NCBI GenBank assembly: GCA_009908535.1
Contig: JAAAOD010000205.1
Coordinates: forward strand, 1-12,731
DNA: 12,731 nt
Direction: 5' to 3'
Origin: Verrucomicrobiota bacterium
Lineage (GTDB): Bacteria > Verrucomicrobiota > Verrucomicrobiia > Opitutales > Oceanipulchritudinaceae
Part shown: one piece after another, positions 1 to 7,226 of the stretch
Position numbering within the stretch: position 1 is the first letter of the stretch
Layout of the letters: every line of letters begins with the position of its first letter
Notes under the pieces: model-generated
Databases searched by the model: none
What the model was told of the DNA's origin: nothing
What the model saw: the letters and a program-made list of their open reading frames with translations, nothing else
Position numbers and translations under genes: made by a program

Positions 1-261
1 CCGGCGCACGTCCTCCAGCGCCGCCGTTCCACAGACCAGGGAGATAAACACGAGGGGCACGACCAGGACCTGGAGCAGGGCCAGAAAGGCTTTCCCGACG
101 ATTTCCAGCAGTCCCTCGACGAGGAAAGGGTCGATCCATGCCTCGGCCGCCCCCGGCAGGAATCCGCGCAAAGCATTCAGGATCAGCCCAAGAAGCCCCC
201 CCAGGAGGAGCCCGAGAAGGATACGGAAGGTCAGGCTGTGGCGGTTTTCCGGTGCCTTCAT
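1..261 (-). CDS. Dicarboxylate/amino acid:cation symporter (DAACS family), N-terminal part, cut by window edge
   Basis: Reading the minus strand from the ATG at 261 gives 87 uninterrupted codons to the window edge. The protein opens with a short basic stretch, then a glycine/leucine-rich membrane segment at about residues 10-31, a short amphipathic link, and a second hydrophobic stretch at about 58-80. That second stretch contains KAFLALLQVLVVPLVFISLV followed by GTAALEDVRR, which closely resembles the start of the sodium:dicarboxylate symporter family (GltP/GltT/DctA type), where the second helix carries a similar VPLVF-S-LV motif. Such proteins are inner-membrane carriers that import glutamate, aspartate or C4-dicarboxylates with Na+ or H+; the substrate cannot be told from this fragment. 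The gene diverges from fabV across about 113 bp. I see no strong ribosome site before the ATG, so the start is likely rather than certain. Confidence 0.8.
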   Translation of the reverse strand, partial: MKAPENRHSLTFRILLGLLLGGLLGLILNALRGFLPGAAEAWIDPFLVEGLLEIVGKAFLALLQVLVVPLVFISLVCGTAALEDVRR

Positions 262-319
262 GCCGGAAAAAGCTGAAGCGAAGCTATTGCGAAGCAAGCG
301 GGAATTTGGCCGCTAAGTG

Positions 320-357
320 GAGAGGGCAGCTTTGTTCTTGCCCGGAGGCGCCCTCTC
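320..357 (+). promoter_or_regulatory. Inverted repeat / leader hairpin upstream of fabV
   Basis: GAGAGGGC at 320-327 is the exact reverse complement of GCCCTCTC at 350-357, giving an 8-bp perfect stem (a G-U pair could extend it) around a 22-nt loop. It ends nine nucleotides before an in-frame ATG at 366 and eighteen before the preferred fabV start at 375. The loop holds a GGAGG (344-348), too far from either start to be a normal ribosome site. It could be an mRNA leader hairpin or a dyad operator in the divergent symporter/fabV region. The symmetry is seen; the function is inferred. Confidence 0.4.
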
Positions 358-374
358 TCGCTGCAATGGGGGTA

Positions 375-1577
375 ATGATCATCAAGCCGAAAGTCCGGGG
401 TTTTGTCTGTGTGACCGCACATCCGGAGGGATGTGCCCGTCATGTCGGGGAGCAGATTGCTTTTGTCAAAGCGCAGGGCGCCTTGCCGCAGAAGCCGCGC
501 AACGTCCTCGTCATTGGATCGTCAACCGGATACGGCCTCGCCTCCCGCATTGCCGCTGCTTTCGGGGCCTCCGCACGGACCTTCGGGGTCTTTTTCGAGC
601 GTCCCTCCAGCAAGGGCAAGCCGGCTTCCGCGGGCTGGTACAACATGGCCGCCTTTGCCAGGGCCGCCGAGGCGGAGGGGCTCTACGCCGGCTCGGCCAA
701 CGGAGATGCCTTTTCCGACGAGATGAAGGCGGAGGTGATCGGGCGGATTGAACAGGAGATGGGACCCCTCGATCTGGTCATCTACAGCCTTGCCGCCCCG
801 CGGCGGACCGATCCCGTTGATGGCGTGACCTACCGCAGCTGCCTCAAGCCGATCGGGGAGCCCTACACCGCACAGACCCTCGACACGGACCGGAAGGAAG
901 TCGTCCCGGTGACCCTCGACCCGGCCAGCGAGGAGGAAATCCATGCCACCGTGAAGGTGATGGGGGGCGAGGACTGGCAGCGCTGGATCGACCAGCTCGA
1001 CCGCGCCGGCCTGCTTGCCGAGGGCTGCCGCACCGTCGCCTATGACTATGTCGGCCCGGAGGTTACCTGGCCCGTCTACCACCACGGCACCATCGGGCGG
1101 GCCAAGGCCCACCTGCGGGAGACCGCGCGGTGTATTGACGAACAACTACAGGGTAAATCCGGCAAGGCCTTCATTTCCGTGAACAAGGCGGTGGTAACCC
1201 AGGCCAGCAGCGCCATCCCCGTCGTACCGCTGTACATCTCCATTCTCTTCAAGGTGATGAAGGAAGAGGGGCTGCACGAGGATTGCATCCACCAGATCGA
1301 CCGCCTCTTCCGTGAACAGCTCTACGCCCCCGGCGGGCCGCAGACCGACGGGGAGGGTTGCATCCGCATGGACGACCGGGAAATGCTTCCCGAAATCCAG
1401 GCCCGCGTAAAGGAGCTGTGGCCGCAGGTAACCACCGCAAGCGTCGAAGAACTGACGGATTACGCCGGGTACCAGCAGGGCTTCCTGCAGCTTTTCGGAT
1501 TCGGCCTCGAAGGGGTTGACTACGAGGCCGAGACCGAGCCCGATGTTTGTATTCCGGGCCTCCGCAACCCGGGATAA
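375..1577 (+). CDS. fabV: FabV-type trans-2-enoyl-ACP/CoA reductase (NADH)
   Basis: This is a 400-residue protein, the normal length for the family. FabV reduces the trans-2 double bond of enoyl-ACP or enoyl-CoA with NADH, the last step of each fatty acid elongation cycle, in the cytosol. The N terminus MIIKPKVRGF is the family hallmark and sets the start at 375; an in-frame ATG at 366 and longer readings would add non-homologous residues. The nucleotide-binding loop GSSTGYGLASR lies at 48-58, including Tyr53. The catalytic pair has the Y-X8-K spacing special to FabV: Tyr235 and Lys244. The KAVVTQASSAIPV segment at 271-283 is also strongly conserved. FabV is a known triclosan-tolerant alternative to FabI. 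The gene stands alone on the plus strand and converges on the TPR gene with 6 nt between the stop codons. A G-run (368-372) lies too close to the ATG to be a textbook ribosome site. Confidence 0.95.
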   Translation: MIIKPKVRGFVCVTAHPEGCARHVGEQIAFVKAQGALPQKPRNVLVIGSSTGYGLASRIAAAFGASARTFGVFFERPSSKGKPASAGWYNMAAFARAAEAEGLYAGSANGDAFSDEMKAEVIGRIEQEMGPLDLVIYSLAAPRRTDPVDGVTYRSCLKPIGEPYTAQTLDTDRKEVVPVTLDPASEEEIHATVKVMGGEDWQRWIDQLDRAGLLAEGCRTVAYDYVGPEVTWPVYHHGTIGRAKAHLRETARCIDEQLQGKSGKAFISVNKAVVTQASSAIPVVPLYISILFKVMKEEGLHEDCIHQIDRLFREQLYAPGGPQTDGEGCIRMDDREMLPEIQARVKELWPQVTTASVEELTDYAGYQQGFLQLFGFGLEGVDYEAETEPDVCIPGLRNPG

Positions 1578-1583
1578 GACAGG

Positions 1584-2819
1584 TTATGCGTCCGCCTCCG
1601 GCCTCCTGCGACGCAAACGCCGGATTTCAACCAGCAGGGCGAGGATCAGCAAGAGCAGAAGGGCCACCACCGAGTAGCGCCACGGGGAGAGTTGCGGCGC
1701 CGGCACGTCGTCGGGCGATCCATCGGCAACGGCTGGACGTCTCGACCCCGCAGGCAGGGCACGGTCCCCCTCGGCCTGCAGCCGCTTCGAGAACCAGGCC
1801 CGCAGGTCCGCATAGTAGGTCGCCAGCCCCTCTTCGCCCGTTGCCGCGTACAGCTTCTCATACAACCCGGCGTAGTCCCGCAGCAAGGACAGGGCGTTGA
1901 GGGTTTTCGCGGCTTTGTAGCCGGGTTCGAGGACGGCGAAGGCCTCCCCCGTGCCGCCGCCGGCATGGCAGAGCTTGGCAAGGTGGAGCCGTGTCAGGGC
2001 GCCCCCCCAGACATTGCCGTCTTCCTCCTGGAGACGCAGCGCCTTCTGGTAGAGATCCTTCGCCGCCTTCGGATTTCCCCGGGCCGCCTTCAGTTCCCCG
2101 AGATTGAAATAGGTGTAGGCAAGGTAATGGGGCTCCTTGAGATCCTTCTCGATGGCCAGCGAGCGCTGCAGGTAAAGCTCCGCCTCGCGATCGTTTTCCA
2201 GCCGGATGAGCGACTCGCCGAGGTTGCTGTAGAGGGAGGCCCGCAGGCGCGGGTTTCCTCCTTCGGGCAGCAGGGTGAGACCTTTCCGGTAATAGCGGAC
2301 GGCTTCGCGATACTCCTCCAGGGAATAGGCGATGATGCCGAGGTTGTTGGCGATGGAGACCATGGATTCCTCCTCCCCTCGTTGCTCCTTCATCGAGAAA
2401 GCGTTCTCAAGAAGACGACGCGCCAGCCAGAGATTGCCGGCTTTCCATTCCAGCACACCCTCGGCGTTGAGAAGGTCGGCCTCAAGGGAGGGCAGGTTGT
2501 GCAAACGGCAATGGGTGAATCCGATCTCCAGCAACGACCGCACCTCCTCGTGGTTCCCGAGAAAATAGTGGGCAAGGATGACCTGCAGGAGCGCTTCCCC
2601 GGTCAGTTCAGGATCCTCCCGCTCCCGGGCCCTGGCAAGAGCGGTGCGCGCGAGCTCGAGGCTTTCTTCGTAGTTTCCGCCCTCGCGGATTTCTTCGGCC
2701 CGGTCGAGCCGGCTTTCGATATCCGCCTGAAGGGATCCTGAACCAAGGCAGAGCAGCACCGCCCCGCACCCGAGGATCCGGGATGGAGCAACGCGCAGGG
2801 CCTTGGGAAGAGGGCTCAT
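1584..2819 (-). CDS. Exported, membrane-anchored tetratricopeptide repeat protein
   Basis: This is a 411-residue protein of unknown specific function. Residues 1-32 look like a signal peptide: basic start, hydrophobic core, and a likely cut after LQA (32). Residues about 36-345 are helical repeats of TPR type; the clearest units lie near 155-185 (NNLGIIAYSLEEYREAVRYY), 195-225 (SNLGESLIRLENDREAELYL) and 235-265 (FNLGELKAARGNPKAAKDLY). A Pro/Ser-rich linker (about 352-380) leads to one transmembrane helix (about 382-398) and a basic tail, RRLRRRR, at 400-406. The predicted arrangement is a periplasmic TPR scaffold with a short cytoplasmic tail. It resembles the input half of TPR sensor kinases but has no output domain. 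The ATG overlaps the lspA stop as ATGA, so translation is probably coupled to lspA. It is the last gene of the minus-strand run. Confidence 0.88.
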   Translation of the reverse strand: MSPLPKALRVAPSRILGCGAVLLCLGSGSLQADIESRLDRAEEIREGGNYEESLELARTALARAREREDPELTGEALLQVILAHYFLGNHEEVRSLLEIGFTHCRLHNLPSLEADLLNAEGVLEWKAGNLWLARRLLENAFSMKEQRGEEESMVSIANNLGIIAYSLEEYREAVRYYRKGLTLLPEGGNPRLRASLYSNLGESLIRLENDREAELYLQRSLAIEKDLKEPHYLAYTYFNLGELKAARGNPKAAKDLYQKALRLQEEDGNVWGGALTRLHLAKLCHAGGGTGEAFAVLEPGYKAAKTLNALSLLRDYAGLYEKLYAATGEEGLATYYADLRAWFSKRLQAEGDRALPAGSRRPAVADGSPDDVPAPQLSPWRYSVVALLLLLILALLVEIRRLRRRRPEADA

Positions 2820-3331
2820 CGTCCGGTCCTGCTGGAGGGGTGACGGAATTGCAGGAAGATGTACAGGAAGGTTCCCGCAACAATGGCGCTGTCGGCGAGA
2901 TTAAAGGTCGGCCAGCGATAAAAGGAGAGATGAAAGTCGAGAAAATCGACCACATGCCCGCGAAAGACGCGATCGAGGGTGTTCCCGAGGATGCCACCTG
3001 TGATCAGGCCGAAGCAGACCTGATGCAGGGGCTTGTGCAGCTCGAGGCTGCGGTGGAAGACCGCCAGCAGGACAAGGACGAGAACAGCCAGCCCTACGAG
3101 GAGGAAAGTGAATCCCTGCAGCATTCCCCAGGCCGCGCCGTAATTCACCGCGTAGACAAGGCTGAAAAAGCCCGGAACCATCTCAAGGCCGCCGTGGGGC
3201 GGGTAGGCCCCCAGAGCGAAACCGGAAACATCCACGATAAGCCACTTCGTTGCCTGGTCGAAGAGAAATACGGCAGCGGCCAGACTCCAGAAGATTTTCA
3301 GCCGATGGCAATTAATTATTTCCATCCTCAT
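2816..3331 (-). CDS. lspA: Lipoprotein signal peptidase (signal peptidase II)
   Basis: This inner-membrane aspartic protease removes the signal peptide from prolipoproteins after lipid attachment. From the ATG at 3331 it is 171 residues long, typical for LspA. Four hydrophobic helices are visible (about 11-33, 54-74, 75-95 and 145-163). Family motifs are intact: D25-QATKW in the first helix, N63-YGAAWG, G116-N-T-L-D120-R, VVDF at 127-130, and F143-NLAD147-S. Asp120 and Asp147 correspond to the catalytic aspartates. Earlier in-frame ATGs at 3412 and 3364 would extend it deep into the upstream gene and add non-family residues; an ATG at 3325, two codons downstream of 3331, is an equally good start. 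Its 5' end overlaps the 3' end of the TraR-like gene, and its stop overlaps the TPR gene start (ATGA). Adjacency to ileS is common in Gram-negative bacteria. Confidence 0.95.
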   Translation of the reverse strand: MRMEIINCHRLKIFWSLAAAVFLFDQATKWLIVDVSGFALGAYPPHGGLEMVPGFFSLVYAVNYGAAWGMLQGFTFLLVGLAVLVLVLLAVFHRSLELHKPLHQVCFGLITGGILGNTLDRVFRGHVVDFLDFHLSFYRWPTFNLADSAIVAGTFLYIFLQFRHPSSRTGR

Positions 3332-4328
3332 CACCGAAGCCGATTGCTTCACCGGAGTCGTCATTGAGGAACGTGCCCTGCCGGTCGACGCGGCGGTGGG
3401 CGGTGGATTCATGCTGACGTTGTCCCTCGAGGGAAAACCGAGTGAACGGTACGGCCTCCAGGCGCTCCGGGGATATGGCCTTCCCGGTAACCTGGCAGAT
3501 TCCGTAGGAATCGTCGTAAATGCGCTCGATCGCGGCCTCGATCTCGTTCAGCGCTTCCTGTTCGCTGGAAAGCAGGCTGAGGGCGAAGTCACGGTCGAAG
3601 TTGTCGGTGCCCGCGTCGACGGAAATGGAGATGTCCCCTGCGTCCTCCTTTTGCGAGCGCTTCAGGGTTTCACTGGAATGAAGGTTCAGCTCCTGCCGCA
3701 CCTGGTCCCGCAATTGAATAAGGAGGGAGTAGTATTTCCTGAACTTCTTCGGAACCGTCCGCGAACCCTTGGCGTTGGGGACCGAACTTGTCGGGGAAAG
3801 GCCGAGGATATCGTCGAGGGAGGCCGCGGCATGATGGCTCGGAATTTCGGCGGCCCTTTCTGCGGCCGCCTCGTCTTGCTTCGGAGAGGACACCGCTTTT
3901 TTCACGGTGGTCTTTTTCGCCCTTTTTTTCCTCGCGGCTGAGGACTCCTCCTTGGCCCGTTCCTTCAAGAGCTCCCGCACGTCCTCGAGGGTGAAGACGA
4001 TGTGGCCGCTGCGGCGGGTGCTCGTCTTGAAGATCGCCGGGGTGTGCGAGGCCCGCTTCATCATTTCCGAAGCCCGGATTTTCCCGGCCTTTTTGCGCGT
4101 CGCCTTTTTGACGGACACCTTTTTCGCGGATGCCTTTTTGGCCGAAGCCTTTTTCGGGGATGTCTTTTTGGCGGTGCTTTTTTTCTTCGCGGTTGCTTTT
4201 CTGGCGGCCGCCTTTTTCGCGGCTGCTTTCCGGGCCGCGGTTTTTCGGGTAGCCGTCTTTTTCGTGGTCGTCTTACGCGCAGGCTTTTGGCTCTTGGTGG
4301 CTTTCTTGGAGGAAGATTTTTCGCTCAT
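3312..4328 (-). CDS. DksA/TraR-like protein with histone H1-like lysine-rich N-terminal tail and degenerate zinc finger
   Basis: This is a 338-residue protein. Residues 1-85 are almost wholly Lys, Ala, Thr, Ser and Arg in KKA-type pentads, like histone H1 tails, and would bind nucleic acid. A middle part (about 90-190) has a short hydrophobic/charged block (GHIVFTLEDVRELLKERAKE) and a second basic patch at 133-144. Residues about 195-305 match the DksA/TraR fold: a coiled-coil pair (YYSLLIQLRDQVRQEL, then EQEALNEIEAAIERI) and the knuckle beginning YGICQVTGK. In DksA four cysteines hold zinc; here only Cys278 remains, with Thr281, Ser299 and Gly302 at the other three positions. The LEA-P spacing is kept. 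DksA-type proteins act on RNA polymerase through its secondary channel; whether this one does is unknown. The ATG at 4328 is 13 nt after the ileS stop. A longer reading to 4544 runs into ileS and is rejected. Confidence 0.87.
   Translation of the reverse strand: MSEKSSSKKATKSQKPARKTTTKKTATRKTAARKAAAKKAAARKATAKKKSTAKKTSPKKASAKKASAKKVSVKKATRKKAGKIRASEMMKRASHTPAIFKTSTRRSGHIVFTLEDVRELLKERAKEESSAARKKRAKKTTVKKAVSSPKQDEAAAERAAEIPSHHAAASLDDILGLSPTSSVPNAKGSRTVPKKFRKYYSLLIQLRDQVRQELNLHSSETLKRSQKEDAGDISISVDAGTDNFDRDFALSLLSSEQEALNEIEAAIERIYDDSYGICQVTGKAISPERLEAVPFTRFSLEGQRQHESTAHRRVDRQGTFLNDDSGEAIGFGDEDGNN
4088..4177. repeat. 15-bp tandem repeat encoding lysine-rich pentads
   Basis: On the plus strand, six units beginning near 4088, 4103, 4118, 4133, 4148 and 4163 share a core of CCTTTTT (TCTTTTT in the last) followed by eight variable, mostly G/C bases, with an exact 15-bp period. 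On the coding (minus) strand they specify five-residue units of the KKAxx type in the TraR-like protein. More degenerate copies continue to about 4310. A run of seven T (4178-4184; A7 in the mRNA) sits at the edge. Such arrays expand or shrink by replication slippage, and in multiples of 15 bp this keeps the reading frame. Confidence 0.8.
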
Positions 4329-4341
4329 GCGGGAATCGCGG

Positions 4342-7125
4342 TCAGGAGGTTGGATGGGAAAGGGAGGCCAGGGCGTCGGCACACCGCGGGCAGACATCGC
4401 CGGAGGAGGTCTTTTGTAATTCCGGAACGATTCGCCAGCAGCGCGGGCATCGGGTGCCCTCAGCCGGAAATGTCCTGATGAGGGCAGCTTCCGCAGTGCT
4501 GTCCACGTGGAGGCGTACTTTGGACACAATAAAGAGCTCTTCAAGCGCCCCCTCGTATTTTTCGAGGACCGCCTTCAGCGGCGAGCCGGACGGGAGGGTG
4601 ATTTCCAAGCCGGCTTCAAGGGATTTGCCGATCTGCTTGGCGGCGCGCAGTTCCTCGAGCTTTTCATTCACCTCGTCCCGCAGGGAGAACAGGACCTCGA
4701 AGTCCTCTGCCAGTGCCGGAGCCCGCCAACCGGCGGGAATTTCAGGCCAGGGTTCGGTGTGGATGGATTGCGAACTCCCGAGATCTTCCCCTTGGCCGAG
4801 AAGATGGGCTTCGTCGCAGGTGAAAACAAGGATGGGGGCGAGCAGGCCCTTAAGGGTTTCGAGATGGGCATGGATGACCGTCTGCGCGGACCGCCGCTCA
4901 TGGCCGTCGGCCCGCATCGTGTACAACCGGTCCTTGAGAATGTCGTGATAGCGCGCGGACAAGGTCACAGTGTAAAACCGGTTCAGCGCATGATACACCC
5001 TGTGAAAGGCGAAGTCGTCGTAAGCGGCCGTCACCTCGTCGACGAGAAGGGCCAGCTCGTGCAACGCCCAACGGTCGACGGGGAGCAGGTTTTCCAGGGC
5101 GATGGCGTCGCTTTCCGGATCGAAATCGGCGAGGTTCCCGAGCTGGAAGCGGAAGGTGTTGCGAATGGTGCGGTAGGTGTCCGCGGTGATCTTCATGATC
5201 TCCGTGGACATGCTGACATCGTTGCGGTAATCGGTACTCGCCACCCAGAGCCGGAGAATGTCCGCTCCGTAGGTAGCGGCGAGGTCGAGCGGGGAAATGA
5301 CGTTCCCCTGCGACTTCGACATGGCCTTACCCTCGCCATCGAGGACGAAACCGTGGGTGAGGACGTTGTGGAAGGGAGCCCGGTCGCGTGAGCCGACCGA
5401 GGTGAGCAGGGCACTCTGGAACCAGCCCCGGTGCTGATCGCTGCCCTCGAGGTAAAGGTCCGCCGGCGAGCGCAGGCGTTGGTCCTGTTCCAGGACGGCG
5501 ACGTGGGACGCCCCCGAGTCGAACCAGACGTCGAGAATGTCGAATTCCTTCTCGTAGTCCTCCGCTTTGAGCTCGGGAGGAAGAAAGCGGGACAGGGGTT
5601 CGGTGTACCACGCGTCCGTTCCCTGCTCGGCGACGATCCCGATGTACCGGCGAAGGACCTCCGGGTGGAGCAGCGATTCCCCGCTGTTGAGTGAGCGCAG
5701 GGAAGGGATGGGAACCCCCCAGTGGCGCTGGCGGCTGATGCACCATTCCGGGCGGCGTTCGACCATGGCGTAAATGCGGTCGCGCCCCCATTCCGGAATC
5801 CACCGCACCGACTGGTCGATGGCCTCGAGAGCCGCTTCACGCACCCCGCCTTCGGCCAGTTCCATGAACCATTGCTCGGTGGCGCGGAAGATGATCGGCT
5901 GTTTGCTCCGCCAGCTGTAGGGATAGTCGTGGCGGACCGTCTTCGCGGCGAGAAGCAGGCCCCGCCCGCGCAGTAATTCGATGATGCGCGGATTCGCCTC
6001 GAAGACGTTGAGGCCGGCCATGGCGGAAAATTCCTCGGTGTAGCAGCCCTTGCCATCCACCGGGCAGAAAACGGGCAGGCCGTAAGCTTTTCCAATCTGA
6101 AAGTCGTCCGCTCCGTGGCCGGGGGCGGTATGTACGCAGCCCGTTCCCTGATCAAGGGTCACGTGGTCCGCCAGCATGATGAGACTTTCCCGATCCTCGA
6201 AGACAGGGTGGGCGGCATGGGTTTTCTCCAGCGCTCCGGCCTGGAAGGTGGCGAGCACTTCGGCTCCTTCAAGGTCACAGGCCTCGCGGAAGGCATCCGC
6301 CAGCTCTTTGGCGACAATGTAGCTGCGTCCGTCCCCTCCCTGCAGGGCCACATAGGTGAATTCCGGATGCAGGCAGACTCCGAGGTTGGCCGGCATGGTC
6401 CACGGGGTCGTCGTCCAGATGACGAGGCAGGGTTCCGGCAGGCCACGCAGCCCGGGACAGGCTTCCGGCTCGAGGAGCGGCATGGCCACATAGATGGAGG
6501 GCGATTCGTGCGGATGGTACTCAATCTCCGCTTCCGCCAGAGCGGTCCGGAAAACGGGATCCCAGTGCACCGCCTTGTGACCTTTACGGATCAGGCCTTT
6601 CTCCAGTAGCGCGTGGAGGACTTCGAGAATGCCGACTTCATAGGACGGGTCCACCGTCGCGTAGGGATTTTCCCAGTCACCGAGAATGCCGAGACGCTTG
6701 AACTGCTCCCGTTGCTTGTCGATCCATTCCTTCGCATAGCTCAGGCAAAGGTGGCGCAGCTCCTGCGGTTCCATGTCGTGGATCTTGTCCCCGACCTGCC
6801 GCAGGATCTGCTGCTCAATGGGCAGGCCGTGACAATCCCAGCCGGGAACATAGGGCGCACGGTAGCCGCGCATGCATTTATAGCGCAGGACCATGTCCTT
6901 GAGGATCTTGTTCAAGGCATGTCCCATGTGGATGTCCCCGTTGGCGTAGGGGGGACCATCGTGGAGGATGTAATCCTCCGCCGCCTCGCCCTTTTCAAGG
7001 GTCCGTCCGTAGAGTCCGGTTTCGTCCCACGCGGTGAATCGCGCCGGTTCGCGCACGGCGAGATGGCCGCGCATGGGGAACGAGGTTTGCGGTAAGGTAA
7101 GCGTGTTTTTCAGTTCAGTGGCCAT
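4342..7125 (-). CDS. ileS: Isoleucyl-tRNA synthetase
   Basis: This is a 927-residue cytosolic class I aminoacyl-tRNA synthetase that charges tRNA-Ile with isoleucine and edits misactivated valine. The N terminus (TELKNTLTLPQTSFPMRG) is family-typical. The HIGH signature appears as HMGH at 66-69 within GPPYANGDIHMGHALNK, followed by GWDCHGLPIE. The CP1 editing domain contains TTPWTMPANLG and the TGCVHTAPGHG segment. The KMSKS loop is KAMSKS at 600-605. The anticodon-binding helices follow, and the C terminus carries a zinc knuckle: CPRC at 893-896 and CPRC at 912-915. The length and C-terminal zinc site match the usual bacterial form. The ATG at 7125 is chosen because the next one upstream (7173) adds only a low-complexity, non-homologous run. 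It heads the tight ileS-traR-lspA-TPR cluster and has its own promoter candidate at 7172-7199. Confidence 0.97.
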   Translation of the reverse strand: MATELKNTLTLPQTSFPMRGHLAVREPARFTAWDETGLYGRTLEKGEAAEDYILHDGPPYANGDIHMGHALNKILKDMVLRYKCMRGYRAPYVPGWDCHGLPIEQQILRQVGDKIHDMEPQELRHLCLSYAKEWIDKQREQFKRLGILGDWENPYATVDPSYEVGILEVLHALLEKGLIRKGHKAVHWDPVFRTALAEAEIEYHPHESPSIYVAMPLLEPEACPGLRGLPEPCLVIWTTTPWTMPANLGVCLHPEFTYVALQGGDGRSYIVAKELADAFREACDLEGAEVLATFQAGALEKTHAAHPVFEDRESLIMLADHVTLDQGTGCVHTAPGHGADDFQIGKAYGLPVFCPVDGKGCYTEEFSAMAGLNVFEANPRIIELLRGRGLLLAAKTVRHDYPYSWRSKQPIIFRATEQWFMELAEGGVREAALEAIDQSVRWIPEWGRDRIYAMVERRPEWCISRQRHWGVPIPSLRSLNSGESLLHPEVLRRYIGIVAEQGTDAWYTEPLSRFLPPELKAEDYEKEFDILDVWFDSGASHVAVLEQDQRLRSPADLYLEGSDQHRGWFQSALLTSVGSRDRAPFHNVLTHGFVLDGEGKAMSKSQGNVISPLDLAATYGADILRLWVASTDYRNDVSMSTEIMKITADTYRTIRNTFRFQLGNLADFDPESDAIALENLLPVDRWALHELALLVDEVTAAYDDFAFHRVYHALNRFYTVTLSARYHDILKDRLYTMRADGHERRSAQTVIHAHLETLKGLLAPILVFTCDEAHLLGQGEDLGSSQSIHTEPWPEIPAGWRAPALAEDFEVLFSLRDEVNEKLEELRAAKQIGKSLEAGLEITLPSGSPLKAVLEKYEGALEELFIVSKVRLHVDSTAEAALIRTFPAEGTRCPRCWRIVPELQKTSSGDVCPRCADALASLSHPTS

Positions 7126-7171
7126 GACGCGCTGCCGGCGGAGCCCGCCGCCCGGCGAAGGTGAAAGCCGC

Positions 7172-7199
7172 AAAATGGTCTCCGCCTACCGCAAGTCAA
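7172..7199 (-). promoter_or_regulatory. Candidate sigma-70 type promoter for ileS
   Basis: On the minus strand TTGACT (7199-7194, five of six matches to TTGACA) is followed after 16 bp by CATTTT (7177-7172), a weak -10 element that keeps the A at the second and T at the sixth position. Transcription would start near 7165, leaving a leader of about 40 nt before the ATG at 7125. That leader holds a GC-rich 6-bp hairpin (7136-7141 with 7145-7150). The placement fits an independent promoter for the ileS cluster. Support is motif resemblance only. Confidence 0.38.
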
Positions 7200-7226
7200 G
7201 CTAACAGGAAACAGCGTCCAGCCGCC

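Noticed and set aside
138..374. N-terminal extension of FabV
   Set aside because: The extra 79 residues overlap the divergent symporter gene, show no homology, and the family begins at MIIKP.
1554..1583. CCGGG/CCCGG dyad at the fabV stop, considered as a terminator between convergent genes
   Set aside because: The stem is only 5 bp with a 9-nt loop and no T-run follows; the 6-nt gap leaves no room for a standard terminator.
1692..2741. Open 349-codon plus-strand reading opposite the TPR gene
   Set aside because: It is the mirror of a GC-rich coding frame. The minus strand carries a signal peptide, TPR repeats and a membrane helix, while the plus reading has no recognisable domain.
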